From Nitrospira sp. (GTDB lineage: Bacteria > Nitrospirota > Nitrospiria > Nitrospirales > Nitrospiraceae), in NCBI GenBank assembly GCA_005116745.1, contig SWDS01000009.1, positions 125,509-189,508 on the forward strand: DNA of 64,000 nt, given 5' to 3'. The position numbers were made by a program, and so were the translations under genes. Under the pieces are notes generated by a model that did no database searches, was not told the origin of the DNA, and saw nothing but the letters and a program-made list of their open reading frames with translations. The stretch's first letter is position 1. Each line of letters opens with the position of its first letter. Positions 44,883-55,085 of the stretch are shown one piece after another.

Positions 44883-47114
44883 ATGAATCGTTGGAAACCG
44901 TCTTGGAAGAGTGTGAAGACCCTACTGCTGGCTGTCTCCTTCCTTGCCACCGCATCAATCCAGGATGTGGCGGGTTCCCTTGCCAAAACTAGGACTGCAT
45001 TCTCTGAGGATGGACGGCTGCTGCTGGTTCAGACGGATGAGTTGGTGGTCTGGGATCTTGAGACGAAGACACTCGTCGCGAAGATTCCGAGTCTCCCCTG
45101 CCAGCAGATTGCGTTGCTGAAGCAGGACGGGTGGCTGCTCTGTGTTGAGCACAGTGTCACGATCTACGATTGGAAGAACCGAGCCTCAGTGGCCACCATT
45201 CCACAGGAATCGCCGCAACCCTATAGCCTGCTGGCCTATTCGAGTGAGACGGATCGGATGATTCTCCGTCACGGGAACGAGGCCGTGTCCGTCTGGCAGC
45301 TCGGGAAAAAGCTGGTGCCGCTCAAGCATATCGCGCTGGAGGTGAAGAGAGACCCCCCCTCGGTGGCCGCCTCGCCCGATACAAAGCTGTTGGCGATTGC
45401 GCAAGGCCACACCATTCATCTGCATCACCTCACCAGCACAACCATCCGCGATCTTGTCATTGAGGGAGGAAAACCACGTGATCTGCTCTTTGCACCCGAC
45501 AGCTCTCGTTTGGCCGCGAGTGTGGGCAAGACGATTCTCCTGATCGACCCAGTAGAGGCGTCCATAGTTACCCGCGCCACATTGGCGAGTGCTGAAGGGG
45601 CACAGGGCCCTCTCACTCCCGAGGTCTTCTCGCGGGACGGTCATCGTTTGGTAGCAGCCAACGGGGAAGGGAGCTACGCGCTGTTCAATGCTGATACGGG
45701 CGACTTGGTCATCTTGACTGAGTTCACCTATGCAGCTTCAGGGCTCGAGATGCGTTCACCGACACAGCTTCGTGCCGTCGACATTGCTGCCGATGCCGAT
45801 CTCGTAGTTGGGCAATCGGAGCATCTTCACACCTTGCAGATCTGGGATCTACACACTGGGACGATGTTGCCGGATTTGTGTGGAGAGGATTGCCGCAACA
45901 TGGGCCCTCACGTGTCGTTACTCAAATGGTCACCGACTGGTTCGAAGATCGTAGTCGGAATGCAGGGAGGCCTCAATCCTGATGTGGATGGGAAGATCTC
46001 GGTCTGGGATGTTCCCTCACGTTCCCCGGAATTGGTGCTAGATCCAGGCCAATCGAAGGCCAAGGTATTAGCGAAACGATCGACCCCACCGACATTTATT
46101 ACGACGACACCTGCGGTCCCGGCATTCGTCCATGCGCTGGCCTTGCGCGCAGTGGTGACTTCGCCCAGTGCCAATCTGCTTGTCTCGAGTGGCGACGATG
46201 GACTGTTGAAAATCTGGGACCCGGGGCAGGGAACACTCTTGCGTCAACTGGTCCTGTCTGCTCCGGCCCATGCGCTGGCGTTCAGCGCCGATGGCGCAAT
46301 TCTGGCGGTGGGCAGTGTGGAAGGGGACGTACGCTTGTGGGAAACCCAGACGTGGCGTGAATTCTCACCCTATTCAAGCAGGCAAGGTCGGATCAAGGCC
46401 CTGCAATTCCTTCCTGGCAATCGATTGCTCGTTATTGCAGGGGAGCGTTTGAAAGTTCCGGTCGTGGACCTCGTTACCCGAACGGTTGCGAAAGAGCTCG
46501 TACATACCAGTCTTTCTCCGGTGTGTGATGGGAACGGCTGTGCAAGAAAACGAACCATGCAGGGAGAAGTTGTCGACAGTCTGAGCTTCTTGGACGGAAG
46601 CTCGTTCCTCGTGACGACTTCGAAAACTGGTCGTGTCGTCTGGGACATGACGACCTGGCGAGAAGTTGAGAAGCCGGTCGGGATTCCGGCGGTCTGGTCC
46701 GGTCTGGGATGGAAACAGTCCTTGGTCTGGACGACTACTCGATCCAGTGACCCAAACGCTTCGACCCTGGCCCTGTGGGATATCAAGCGCAATGGTGTTG
46801 TCGCAAGCTTGGATACTTTCACCAACCGAGATACAGAAATTGATCATGGGCCGCCCGTGATGTTGGGAACATCAATGGCCGTCGATCCATCGCATCGGTG
46901 GGCTGCCACCAGAGTTGGTGAATATGTGTCAGTGTGGGACCTCTCGGCGCAAACAAAGCGAAAGACGTTCCATGTTAAAACCCCATATGATCTGCAGTGG
47001 ACGAGTGACGGGAAACATTTGATCATGGTCACCCTGGACCGAAAAATCCTGGTCTGGTCTGTGGAGACCATGGAACCGGCGCACTATCTGCGAGATCCTT
47101 CCGTCACCCGCTAG
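44883..47114 (+). CDS. Secreted WD40 beta-propeller protein
   Basis: 743 residues from ATG 44883. A signal peptide (VKTLLLAVSFLATASIQDVAG) is followed by about ten WD40-like blades ending in VWDLETKTL, IWDLHTGTM, VWDVPSRSP, IWDPGQGTLL, LWETQTW, VWDMTTW, LWDIKRNG and VWDLSAQTK. Enough blades exist for one large or two stacked propellers. No enzymatic domain is visible, so it is likely a periplasmic scaffold. An earlier in-frame start at 44724 would overlap the DUF4124 gene and is not supported. Confidence 0.82.
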   Translation: MNRWKPSWKSVKTLLLAVSFLATASIQDVAGSLAKTRTAFSEDGRLLLVQTDELVVWDLETKTLVAKIPSLPCQQIALLKQDGWLLCVEHSVTIYDWKNRASVATIPQESPQPYSLLAYSSETDRMILRHGNEAVSVWQLGKKLVPLKHIALEVKRDPPSVAASPDTKLLAIAQGHTIHLHHLTSTTIRDLVIEGGKPRDLLFAPDSSRLAASVGKTILLIDPVEASIVTRATLASAEGAQGPLTPEVFSRDGHRLVAANGEGSYALFNADTGDLVILTEFTYAASGLEMRSPTQLRAVDIAADADLVVGQSEHLHTLQIWDLHTGTMLPDLCGEDCRNMGPHVSLLKWSPTGSKIVVGMQGGLNPDVDGKISVWDVPSRSPELVLDPGQSKAKVLAKRSTPPTFITTTPAVPAFVHALALRAVVTSPSANLLVSSGDDGLLKIWDPGQGTLLRQLVLSAPAHALAFSADGAILAVGSVEGDVRLWETQTWREFSPYSSRQGRIKALQFLPGNRLLVIAGERLKVPVVDLVTRTVAKELVHTSLSPVCDGNGCARKRTMQGEVVDSLSFLDGSSFLVTTSKTGRVVWDMTTWREVEKPVGIPAVWSGLGWKQSLVWTTTRSSDPNASTLALWDIKRNGVVASLDTFTNRDTEIDHGPPVMLGTSMAVDPSHRWAATRVGEYVSVWDLSAQTKRKTFHVKTPYDLQWTSDGKHLIMVTLDRKILVWSVETMEPAHYLRDPSVTR

Positions 47115-47230
47115 GGAGTTTTGTTCTGCACACAGGTCTCTTTTCGTTCTTGCTACTTACCATCTGATCCATTGTATCCGCGAATGTTTTGTGGTACCAA
47201 ACAATGAATGGTTGTTTCATGAGAGGTTGA

Positions 47231-49327
47231 ATGGCACCAAAGAAAGAGTCCGCGTCAGATCCTGAATCGAAATCTTCCGCTCCTCGATCAAACCACGAAC
47301 CAGCCGCAAAGACGAAAGCTGCCGCCAAGCCGGTGGAACGAGTCACTGCGGTTGAGATGGGGGCGCGTCAACGGGAAATCTCTGTCTCGGAATTTTTCAC
47401 GAAGAACCGGCACTTGCTCGGCTTCGACAATCCACGCAAGGCGCTACTGACTTGCGTCAAGGAGGCGGTCGATAACGCACTCGATGCCTGTGAAGAGGCG
47501 GGAATTCTTCCGGATGTCACGGTCAAGCTGGAGGTGGTGTCGAACGGGGAGCCGGTGGCACCCAGCCAGGCGAGTCGATTTCGTATCACGGTGACGGACA
47601 ATGGCCCCGGCATCGTGCGCCAGCAGATTCCCCGGATTTTCGCGAAGCTGCTCTATGGGTCCAAGTTCCACCGGTTGCGGATGAGCCGTGGACAACAAGG
47701 GATCGGTATTTCCGCCGCAGGAATGTATGGACAACTGACGACCGGCAAGCCGGTCAAAATTATTTCCCGAATTGGTCCGAAGGCTGCCGCGCATTTCTTC
47801 GAAGTCCAGATTGATACGAAGAAGAACGAGCCGTTGGTTCACGAGAATAAACAGATCGACTGGGAGCAGCCACAAGGCACGCAGGTTACGCTGGAAGTCG
47901 AAGGTAAGTATCAGAAGGGCCGCGCATCGGTCGATGAATGGCTGGAGCAGACCTCGATCGCCAATCCGCACGTCAGGCTGATCTATCACACGCCCGAAAA
48001 GGAAACGAAGGAATATCCGCGCACCTACCACGAGCTGCCACCACAACCCCGTGAGATCAAGCCCCATCCATACGGTATTGAGTTCGGTATGTTGCTCAAG
48101 ATGTTGCAGGACACGAAGAGCCACGCGCTCTCCGGGTTTCTCGCTGCCGATTTTTGCCGCGTGTCTCCGGAACTCGCTGATGAGATCTGCAAAGCCGCCA
48201 AGGTGTCTCCGAACGTCAAGCCTCGTGAGCTGAAGGGGCCAGTAGCGGAGACGCTGTATAAGACACTACAAGAAACAAAGATCATGGCGCCGCCGACCAA
48301 CTGTATTTCGCCGATCGGCGAGAAGGCGATCCTCTCAGGACTCTATAAGCAGATTAAGGGTGAGTTTTACACGGCTGTCAGTCGCCCACCGGGGGTGTAT
48401 CGCGGCAATCCGTTCATCATCGAAGCAGGACTGGCCTACGGCAATAGGCCTCAAGATGAAAACAAGCGGCAGCAGCCAGCCATGCCCAAGGCCGAAGGGG
48501 AGCATGAAGAGGAAGACTCGGAGCTCGCCCGCGTGATCCGCTACGCGAATCGGGTGCCGCTGCTGTATCAGCAATCAGCCTGTTCGATGTTCAAAGCCGT
48601 CCTGAGCACGACCTGGAAAAACTATGGCTTGACGCAGTCGCGTGGAGCCCTGCCGGGTGGCCCGATGGTGATCTTTGTGCACATGGCGTCGGTCTGGGTG
48701 CCGTTTACCAGTGAGTCCAAGGAAGCGATTGCGGATTACGACGAAATCCAAAAAGAAATCACGCTGGCGCTTCGCGAGTGCGGCAGGCGGTTGGGACTCT
48801 TCATTCGAAGACGCGAACGGGCGGCCAGCGAATTTCGGCGACGGAATATTTTTGAGCTGTATATCGAGGAAGTCGTCGACGCGTGTAATCGGCTCAAGGG
48901 AGGCACGCTGCCGAAGGAAAAGTTGAAGGCACAGCTCCAGAAGATTGCGACGTCTCGGACGGGCGGCCAGAAAACCGACGAAGCCTTGGGGAAGACCAGT
49001 GCGGGACCAGAAGGGTTGCCGCATTCGATTATCGTGACGGCGGATGGCATAGAAGGCGAGGCGGAATTGGCCACTCAGGTCGAGGCTCATCAGTCATCAG
49101 CGAGGCCGACAACAGAGACTGATCTTCTCGGCGACGCGATGCCGATCGGCACGCGTGCAAAGAACGGGAAGACCTTGCCGCCGGTTGACCCTGAACAGGT
49201 TCCCAAGAGAGCAAAAAAGAAGTCAGATCAGACAGCGCTCTTTGCCAATACACCTAACACGGGCAAGACGCCTGGCAAGAAGTCGGTCAAGTCGGCAGAG
49301 ACAGCCGTTCCTCGCAGGAAAAAGTAG
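47231..49327 (+). CDS. top6B: DNA topoisomerase VI subunit B
   Basis: ATPase subunit of the type IIB topoisomerase. 698 residues. The GHKL (Bergerat) ATP site is complete: N-box KEAVDNALDACEEAG (Glu78, Asn82), DNGPGI at 123-128 and SRGQQGIGISAAG at 152-164. The helix-two-turn-helix and transducer regions follow, with the switch-lysine region near GLTQSRGALPGGP. A Lys-rich N-terminal extension of about 45 residues and a Lys/Pro-rich C-terminal tail are likely disordered. Topoisomerase VI is standard in archaea and plants and rare in bacteria. The gene is followed after six bases by the A subunit. Confidence 0.95.
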   Translation: MAPKKESASDPESKSSAPRSNHEPAAKTKAAAKPVERVTAVEMGARQREISVSEFFTKNRHLLGFDNPRKALLTCVKEAVDNALDACEEAGILPDVTVKLEVVSNGEPVAPSQASRFRITVTDNGPGIVRQQIPRIFAKLLYGSKFHRLRMSRGQQGIGISAAGMYGQLTTGKPVKIISRIGPKAAAHFFEVQIDTKKNEPLVHENKQIDWEQPQGTQVTLEVEGKYQKGRASVDEWLEQTSIANPHVRLIYHTPEKETKEYPRTYHELPPQPREIKPHPYGIEFGMLLKMLQDTKSHALSGFLAADFCRVSPELADEICKAAKVSPNVKPRELKGPVAETLYKTLQETKIMAPPTNCISPIGEKAILSGLYKQIKGEFYTAVSRPPGVYRGNPFIIEAGLAYGNRPQDENKRQQPAMPKAEGEHEEEDSELARVIRYANRVPLLYQQSACSMFKAVLSTTWKNYGLTQSRGALPGGPMVIFVHMASVWVPFTSESKEAIADYDEIQKEITLALRECGRRLGLFIRRRERAASEFRRRNIFELYIEEVVDACNRLKGGTLPKEKLKAQLQKIATSRTGGQKTDEALGKTSAGPEGLPHSIIVTADGIEGEAELATQVEAHQSSARPTTETDLLGDAMPIGTRAKNGKTLPPVDPEQVPKRAKKKSDQTALFANTPNTGKTPGKKSVKSAETAVPRRKK

Positions 49328-49333
49328 GACCCT

Positions 49334-50440
49334 ATGACGACGACGAAAGTGAAGAAGACAACCGTAGTCGAAAAAAAACTGATCAGCCTGGCGGATATCG
49401 TGATCCAAGCGGCCGAGCGGTCAAAAGATCCGACGTTTCAGATTCCCATCCGTGCCCTCTCGAATGTGTTCTTCAATGAAAAGAAGGGCCTCATCGAGAT
49501 GGGAGGTAAAAAGCAGGAGCGGTCGTTTTTCAATGTTGGCATGGCGAAGAGATTTATGCAGACGGTGCTGGTCGCCGATGCCCTCTCCGAGTTACAGCGG
49601 GCTGATCTCACCACCTCGCTTCGAGAAATTTACTACCGCACGAAACACACGATCAAAGATTCTCACGAGAATACCTTCGATGCACAGGACGAATCCGATC
49701 CGGTCATTGAAGATTTAGAGGTGTCCCTTGCGACGCTTCGAGAAGAGCTCCATGTCAGTGCGGAAAACAGAGGCAGTATCGTGGGGCCGGTGGTCTTCGG
49801 TGATGATGGCGATCGTGTCGATTGCTCGAAGTTGGGGAAGGGCGGGTACTCGGTCCCATCGATTGTTGAACCGGAGTATTTGGAGATCCGGCGATGTACG
49901 GCAGATTTCCTGCTGCTTGTCGAAAAGGGAACTCAGTGGAACCGGCTCTCGGAGGACAAGTTCTGGCGGCGCTATAACTGTATTCTCCTGACTGGAAACG
50001 GTCAGCCCCCTCGGGGTGTGCGGCGGTTAGCCTGTCGGCTGCACGAAGAACATCGGCTGCCGGTCTATGTGCTGGTCGATAACGATCCCTGGGGGTACTA
50101 CATCTATTCCGTCGTCAAACAGGGCTCGATCAATTTGGCCTTTGAGAGCGAACGGATGGCTATTCCAAAAGCCAAGTTCGTGGGCCTGTCGAGTGCTGAT
50201 CCAGAGCGCTACGAACTGCCGCGCAATGTCGGAATCAAGCTGAATGAGAAGGATATCGCACGTGCCAAGGAATTGTTAAACTACCAGTGGTTCCAAAAGC
50301 CAGCGTGGCAGGTGGAGATCAAGCGCATGCTCGCGAGTGGGCTGAAGTACGAACTCGACGCGCTGGCCAATAAGGATTTTCAATACCTGACGAAGAAGTA
50401 TCTGCCGAGGAAGCTCAAGGAAAAAGACTGGCTGGACTAA
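49334..50440 (+). CDS. top6A: DNA topoisomerase VI subunit A (Spo11-like)
   Basis: DNA-cleaving subunit. 368 residues with the winged-helix CAP domain carrying the nucleophilic tyrosine in SLREIYYRTKHT (Tyr100 or 101). The Toprim domain has its Glu in LLLVEKGTQWNRL and the acidic pair in VLVDNDPWGYYIYS. All catalytic elements are present, so the A2B2 enzyme should relax and decatenate DNA with two-base 5' overhang cuts. It lies between top6B and a helicase gene on the same strand. Confidence 0.95.
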   Translation: MTTTKVKKTTVVEKKLISLADIVIQAAERSKDPTFQIPIRALSNVFFNEKKGLIEMGGKKQERSFFNVGMAKRFMQTVLVADALSELQRADLTTSLREIYYRTKHTIKDSHENTFDAQDESDPVIEDLEVSLATLREELHVSAENRGSIVGPVVFGDDGDRVDCSKLGKGGYSVPSIVEPEYLEIRRCTADFLLLVEKGTQWNRLSEDKFWRRYNCILLTGNGQPPRGVRRLACRLHEEHRLPVYVLVDNDPWGYYIYSVVKQGSINLAFESERMAIPKAKFVGLSSADPERYELPRNVGIKLNEKDIARAKELLNYQWFQKPAWQVEIKRMLASGLKYELDALANKDFQYLTKKYLPRKLKEKDWLD

Positions 50441-50498
50441 CTGGCCTCCTCTCTGTGCCATCACTCAGCCACCAACAGTCCGCGTGCATGAATTGGCT

Positions 50499-52058
50499 AT
50501 GAAGACCTTGCCTGCTTGGACGGCGCCGCTTCGCGATTGGCAGGGCCGTGCGCTCTCGGCGGTCCGTACCCATCAGACCAAAGATTTTCTGGCGATGGCG
50601 ACTCCTGCTGCGGGCAAGACACGTTTTGCCTTGCGTGTAGTGCATGAATATCTGGCGAAACAGGCCGCGGTCCGGGTGCTGGTCGTCTGCCCGACGAATC
50701 ATCTCCGCACACAATGGTCGGATGCGGCGGGGAAGATTGGGTTGCAGCTTGATCCGGCGCTGACCAACGAACAAGCTGCTGAGGCGCCGGACTATCACGG
50801 CGCGGTGGTGACCTATCAGCAAGTCTGTCTGGCCCCGGAGATCTTCCTGCAGGTCTGCAAGAACAAGAAGACGTTGCTCATCTTTGACGAGTTACATCAC
50901 GCCGGCGATGGGAAGAACTGGGGGAAGGCGCTGCGCTCGGCGTTCGAGCCGGCGGTGTTCCGACTGATTCTGTCTGGTACGCCCTTTCGCTCGGACAACA
51001 ATCCAATCCCGTTTATTCACTATGAACAAGGAGAAAGCCGGGCGAATTTCTCGTATGGGTACACCGATGCGATTCGGGATAGCGTCTGCCGACCCATTGT
51101 CTTTCCGAGCTACGAAGGCGAGCTGAGTTGGCTGTCGGAAGGCCGTGAGCATCATGCCACGTTTGAAGACGGGCTGAAGTTCAATCGCCAGCGGGAACGG
51201 TTGAAGACGGCGCTTCTGCAAGACACGTGGCTTGGGCCAGTGATCACCGACGCCCATGCGCAACTGACACGTCTTCGGAAGGAAGAGCAACCGGATGCCG
51301 GCGGACTAATCGTCTGCATGGATCAGGACCATGCGCGCTGGGTGGCCGACCTGGTTGCCCGTATCACTGGGACAAAGGCGGAAGTAGCCGTCTCGGACGA
51401 TCCTGCGGCCTCGCGCACCATTGAGGAATTCGCTAGTCACAAAAAGCAGCAGTGGCTGGTGGCCGTCAACATGGTGAGCGAAGGCGTCGATATCCCTCGA
51501 CTCCGTGTCGGCGTCTATGGGACGAACGTGATCACGGAAATGTATTTCCGTCAGGTAGTCGGCCGGTTCGTGCGGATGCAGGAGGGCCTGCCTAAACCGC
51601 AGCGGGCCTGGCTGTATCTGCCCAAAGATCCGGTCCTGGTGCACTATGCGAGGCAGATTAAGGCGGAGCGCGATCACGTCTTAGAAGACATCATGCCGGC
51701 CGGGCAACGAGACCTCTTCGACCGTGTGACGATTTCAACGAACGAATACATGCCGCTGATGGCCGTCGCCAGGATGGATAGTCTGATCGGCGAAGACGAG
51801 GCGAAAGGGGAGGCCGATGCGACGACCGTTGCTGAACCAGCTGTATCCCTCCACCAACAGAAGGAAGATCTGCGAGATCTCCACCGGTTGTTGGTCACCA
51901 GTCTTGCGCGAACAAGTGGAATTGATCATCGAAGACTCAACGCAGAATTGATTGCCCGCACTGGGAGCCGCGTCGATCAAGCAACAATCGAGCAGCTCAA
52001 GAAACGGATTCAACTATTAGAGCGGTGGAAAGAGCGGGGCTACGATGGCAAACGATAA
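50499..52058 (+). CDS. SF2 DEAD/DEAH-type helicase linked to topoisomerase VI
   Basis: 519 residues from ATG 50499; GTG 50484 is an alternative. Helicase motifs: Walker A ATPAAGKT, Ia VVCPTNHL, II FDELHHAG, III LSGTPFR, V VSEGVDIPRLRV and VI FRQVVGRFVRM. It belongs to the ResIII/UvrB-like group of DNA translocases. It has a C-terminal extension with a predicted coiled coil (LHQQKEDLRDLHRLL and IEQLKKRIQLLERWKER). The start lies 58 bases after top6A, so a top6B-top6A-helicase operon is likely. A joint role in DNA topology or repair is inference. Confidence 0.85.
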   Translation: MKTLPAWTAPLRDWQGRALSAVRTHQTKDFLAMATPAAGKTRFALRVVHEYLAKQAAVRVLVVCPTNHLRTQWSDAAGKIGLQLDPALTNEQAAEAPDYHGAVVTYQQVCLAPEIFLQVCKNKKTLLIFDELHHAGDGKNWGKALRSAFEPAVFRLILSGTPFRSDNNPIPFIHYEQGESRANFSYGYTDAIRDSVCRPIVFPSYEGELSWLSEGREHHATFEDGLKFNRQRERLKTALLQDTWLGPVITDAHAQLTRLRKEEQPDAGGLIVCMDQDHARWVADLVARITGTKAEVAVSDDPAASRTIEEFASHKKQQWLVAVNMVSEGVDIPRLRVGVYGTNVITEMYFRQVVGRFVRMQEGLPKPQRAWLYLPKDPVLVHYARQIKAERDHVLEDIMPAGQRDLFDRVTISTNEYMPLMAVARMDSLIGEDEAKGEADATTVAEPAVSLHQQKEDLRDLHRLLVTSLARTSGIDHRRLNAELIARTGSRVDQATIEQLKKRIQLLERWKERGYDGKR

Positions 52059-52357
52059 GGCTTTTCCGTGGCAGCTTCTTTCTCGCGCAGATGTTTATCG
52101 AACAGGAATGGCCCAAATGGGAGAAGAGAGGCCAGAAAAGCATAGAAGGAAAATTTGTTGTCCCATTGGTGCGTAGTCCGGAGCATGGCCAACTGGGCGA
52201 CATAAGCCAAGAACAAGATTCCGTGAATCGCTCCCACGACGGTTACTACCCTCGGCATCCCCATCAGATACTTCATCGGCATTGCTACGAATAGCAGCAG
52301 AAAAAAAGAACTCCCCTCGGCCAAGGCGGTCATTCTAAATCTTCGAATTTGACTCAT
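52040..52357 (-). CDS. DUF3817 family membrane protein
   Basis: 105 residues with three hydrophobic segments. The sequence AEGSSFFLLLFVAMPMKYLMG, VGAIHGILFLAYVAQL and ASLLPFGPFLFDKHL follows the DUF3817 pattern. Function of the family is unknown. It overlaps the helicase gene end by 19 bases, tail to tail. ATG 52357 or 52333 may be used; neither has a good ribosome site. Confidence 0.75.
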   Translation of the reverse strand: MSQIRRFRMTALAEGSSFFLLLFVAMPMKYLMGMPRVVTVVGAIHGILFLAYVAQLAMLRTTHQWDNKFSFYAFLASLLPFGPFLFDKHLREKEAATEKPYRLPS

Positions 52358-52509
52358 CTGGGTTGAATTTCCAGCCTAAGGAATCTGTTGCGATGTGGCT
52401 AGCCTGTGGCATTGTCATCAACTCTTGAACCAGTGTCAATGTAGCTTGTCACAATGAGATCTGTAGGGGTGGGAGTGGAGCGGAGAGTAATGAGTACGAA
52501 ACAACAGAC

Positions 52510-52531
52510 ACCACGGTCGTTAGACCGTGGT
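52510..52531 (-). terminator. Hairpin, probable terminator of the 52.6-kb gene
   Basis: ACCACGGTC-GTTA-GACCGTGGT is a perfect 9-bp stem with a 4-base loop, 26 bases beyond the stop of the minus-strand gene at 52557. On that strand it is followed by a moderately T-rich GTCTGTTGTTTCG. Confidence 0.5.
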
Positions 52532-52556
52532 GCTTCAGTCTATCTTGTTCCTCGGC

Positions 52557-52781
52557 TCAGTTCGGCGGCAGCATCCAATAACACCATCCGAGAATAAATG
52601 GGGTTGCCACATACATGGCCTTTTTCCCGAAGGCATCATTTACCCCATAAATGAGGATGCCACCGATGAAGACGAAGTAGATCAACCCAATCCCTCGATA
52701 GCTAGCACTGTGTTCTGCCGCTAATGCGAGGGCTGGTGATCCAAAAATCAGTCCGGCTATGAGTGTGGCTAAGCGTGTCAT
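52557..52781 (-). CDS. Small membrane protein
   Basis: 74 residues from ATG 52781 behind AAGGAG. A signal-like helix (LATLIAGLIFGSPALALA) and two further hydrophobic segments (IGLIYFVFIGGILIYGV, ATPFILGWCYWML). Not recognised. The strong ribosome site and downstream hairpin support a real gene. Confidence 0.6.
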   Translation of the reverse strand: MTRLATLIAGLIFGSPALALAAEHSASYRGIGLIYFVFIGGILIYGVNDAFGKKAMYVATPFILGWCYWMLPPN

Positions 52782-53345
52782 CGCGGTCTCCTTCCAAGAC
52801 AGATAAAATGATTGGGCTTGTTGTCGACGCAGGGTAGAGATGTAGACACAAGAACGCCCTCGCGGTGATGGGAACCAGGAGGGCGTGGGGTTGTTCTGGA
52901 GCGGGGTCTTATAATGGCGTTAACGAGATCTAGCAGGGAGTCACAGAACACCTCTTTGTCTACATGGGATGAGGCATGCTGATCCTTCCTAGCCAGGAAG
53001 TCAAACCAGCGATTTTCCGTTGAATATGTGAGACGTACGAGGGAGAGATCCGAAGGTGAATCGCGACGGCCTAGGACAGTGTCTAACGGAGCCGCTTTTG
53101 ATTCGCGGCTGATTGCTGCGGGACGAGGGAATCATCACCACTTCAATGCGGTCTCCGGCTTCAAATAAGTCAATACGCATGCCGGACCATAGGTTAGAAT
53201 TCGTGGAACACCAGCCACTATCATGAGGCGAGTGTCAGCGCATTGATGAAAAAGCACGCGAGATGTATTAATACAAGACGTAACCCCAATCTTCATGTCC
53301 AGGAAAGAAGTGGGGCATCCGCCGCCATCAGCAGACCGTCAATCT
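52782..53345. other. Gene-free stretch
   Basis: About 560 bases without a convincing frame. One imperfect inverted repeat (CGCCCTC ... GAGGGCG near 52857-52886) is present. No RNA gene was recognised. Confidence 0.5.
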
Positions 53346-55085
53346 TCAGTCGGCTAGCCCAAATCTTTTTAAGGGGTTTTCAACCAACACTTCGATCTCA
53401 GATCGTTCTAAAATGCCCTCTGCTATTCCGAGCAAGCAAGATACTTGGAGAAAGGCTGTGTTCTGACGCAAGCACCAATCCCGCATGTCCTTGACCCCAT
53501 CAGCCTTAGCTTGGTGTTTGACCAACTTCTTTAAAAGATCTGGCTTAGAGTAGTAATCGTTAGGTAACCTATCGGCTATTTGCCTGGCACCGGCCCAATT
53601 ATTTGCTTCAATGAGTATTCTCAAAATAAAGTCATAGGCACCTGGCCACGACTTGGGTTCCTGGATCTTTTCAACGGTGGTTACTGCTAGTGGCAGTTCG
53701 CCTATGCCCGCCTGAACGACGGCGACATTAATTAAGCCTTTAGTGTCCTGAATCCCTGGATCGTCGGCTACTCTCTTTATGGCACGTGACAGTCTTAGAA
53801 GAATTTTGGAGGGACTTTGCATTCGCTTGACCTTATGGACAGCGTTGACGATATGGCTCAAGGTCTTCAGCTTGGTGCTTACAAGATCAACACTTTCGGC
53901 AATGTCTAGAGCCATCTCTCCCTGCCCTGCTACTGCCGCAATAAGAGCAATCGCTTCTAGCACTCCTGCTCTCATCTTCTTTAACTTCTCAAGATCATTC
54001 TTCGTGACGTCGAGGCTCTTTGTGCTGACTTTCACGCTCTGAATCGCTTGTTGGAGCGTTTCAGAAACTGCAGTGAAGTGCTCAGCATAAATCTGATCCT
54101 GGGCAATTCGCATTAATGGGTACCACCGTCCATCCTCTGGTAGGGTATCGGCCAACTCGAGGCTTTTGCGGAATGTGTCTGCGCTGCCACGGCTGTTGCC
54201 GGCATTGGCCTGTACCTGTGCAATCAAGTCTAGTGCGCCAATGGCCGTTTCTCCTTTGTAAAGGCTACGTGTATCTTCCAAAGCCAGCTCGAGTGTTTGC
54301 TCGCTTGCTGATTTATCACCAAAATACGCCTGTGCCGTGGCGATGATGACCAAACCCTCAACCGTCGATTTGTCGTGCGGTGTTCTGATTTTAGGCTTGC
54401 TGGACAGAATCTTTTCCGTGGCACTCTGAAAGGTCTTGGCCATTGCTGCCTGATCGCCTGCCTCGTGCTGAGCCTTCGCAATCCTCGCAAAATCGATGGT
54501 GGAAGTGGCGAGCTGAAGAGCTTGCTGGAATGTCTGTAGTGCCGCCGCATCCCCGGCTTTGGTTTGCGCTCGGCCGATCCGTGCCAGGAAAATGATTTTC
54601 CCCTCATTCGAGGGGAGATCATTTAAGGCTGCGAATACTGATGGGGTATAGCCACCTTTCAGCAACGCTTCCATAATGGGATCGATGCCAGAGGTCGCAA
54701 GATCACTCACACTGGAAATGCCTAGTGCTTCAGACACTCGCCCTGTCTTTGCCAGGGCGAGTGCAATCGCTTTCTGTTCTAAAGGCTTGCCGCTTCTTTC
54801 AGAGAATACTGATACTGTCTTTAGTGCTCCGTCAATATCACCGGCCATAGCCTGAGCGTGTACGATTTGACGGACCAACTGCGTAGTCCTCATATCAGAT
54901 CCTGAGTTCGACCCGGCGAGATTGATCTGGGAAGCGAGCGTGCTTGCTTGACGAAGGAGATCTTTTGCTTCAGCAGTGTCTGCATCTTGTTGTGGCGACC
55001 GAACGGAGGTTTGGGCAGTCTGCCCATCAACGGCGAAACCATTTGCACAGACGATCATTAGAAGAAGGGCACCACATTTTTTCAT
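53346..55085 (-). CDS. Secreted alpha-helical repeat protein (TPR-like)
   Basis: 579 residues with a signal peptide (CGALLLMIVCANGFAVDGQ). The mature protein is a solenoid of helical pairs resembling tetratricopeptide repeats. Examples are VRQIVHAQAMAGDIDGALKT, IIFLARIGRAQTKAGDAAAL, LDLIAQVQANAGNSRGSADT and GLINVAVVQAGIGELPLAVT. Such proteins act as protein-binding scaffolds in the periplasm. No partner is evident from neighbours. GC content appears somewhat lower than in the surrounding genes, which may point to a different origin. Confidence 0.78.
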   Translation of the reverse strand: MKKCGALLLMIVCANGFAVDGQTAQTSVRSPQQDADTAEAKDLLRQASTLASQINLAGSNSGSDMRTTQLVRQIVHAQAMAGDIDGALKTVSVFSERSGKPLEQKAIALALAKTGRVSEALGISSVSDLATSGIDPIMEALLKGGYTPSVFAALNDLPSNEGKIIFLARIGRAQTKAGDAAALQTFQQALQLATSTIDFARIAKAQHEAGDQAAMAKTFQSATEKILSSKPKIRTPHDKSTVEGLVIIATAQAYFGDKSASEQTLELALEDTRSLYKGETAIGALDLIAQVQANAGNSRGSADTFRKSLELADTLPEDGRWYPLMRIAQDQIYAEHFTAVSETLQQAIQSVKVSTKSLDVTKNDLEKLKKMRAGVLEAIALIAAVAGQGEMALDIAESVDLVSTKLKTLSHIVNAVHKVKRMQSPSKILLRLSRAIKRVADDPGIQDTKGLINVAVVQAGIGELPLAVTTVEKIQEPKSWPGAYDFILRILIEANNWAGARQIADRLPNDYYSKPDLLKKLVKHQAKADGVKDMRDWCLRQNTAFLQVSCLLGIAEGILERSEIEVLVENPLKRFGLAD

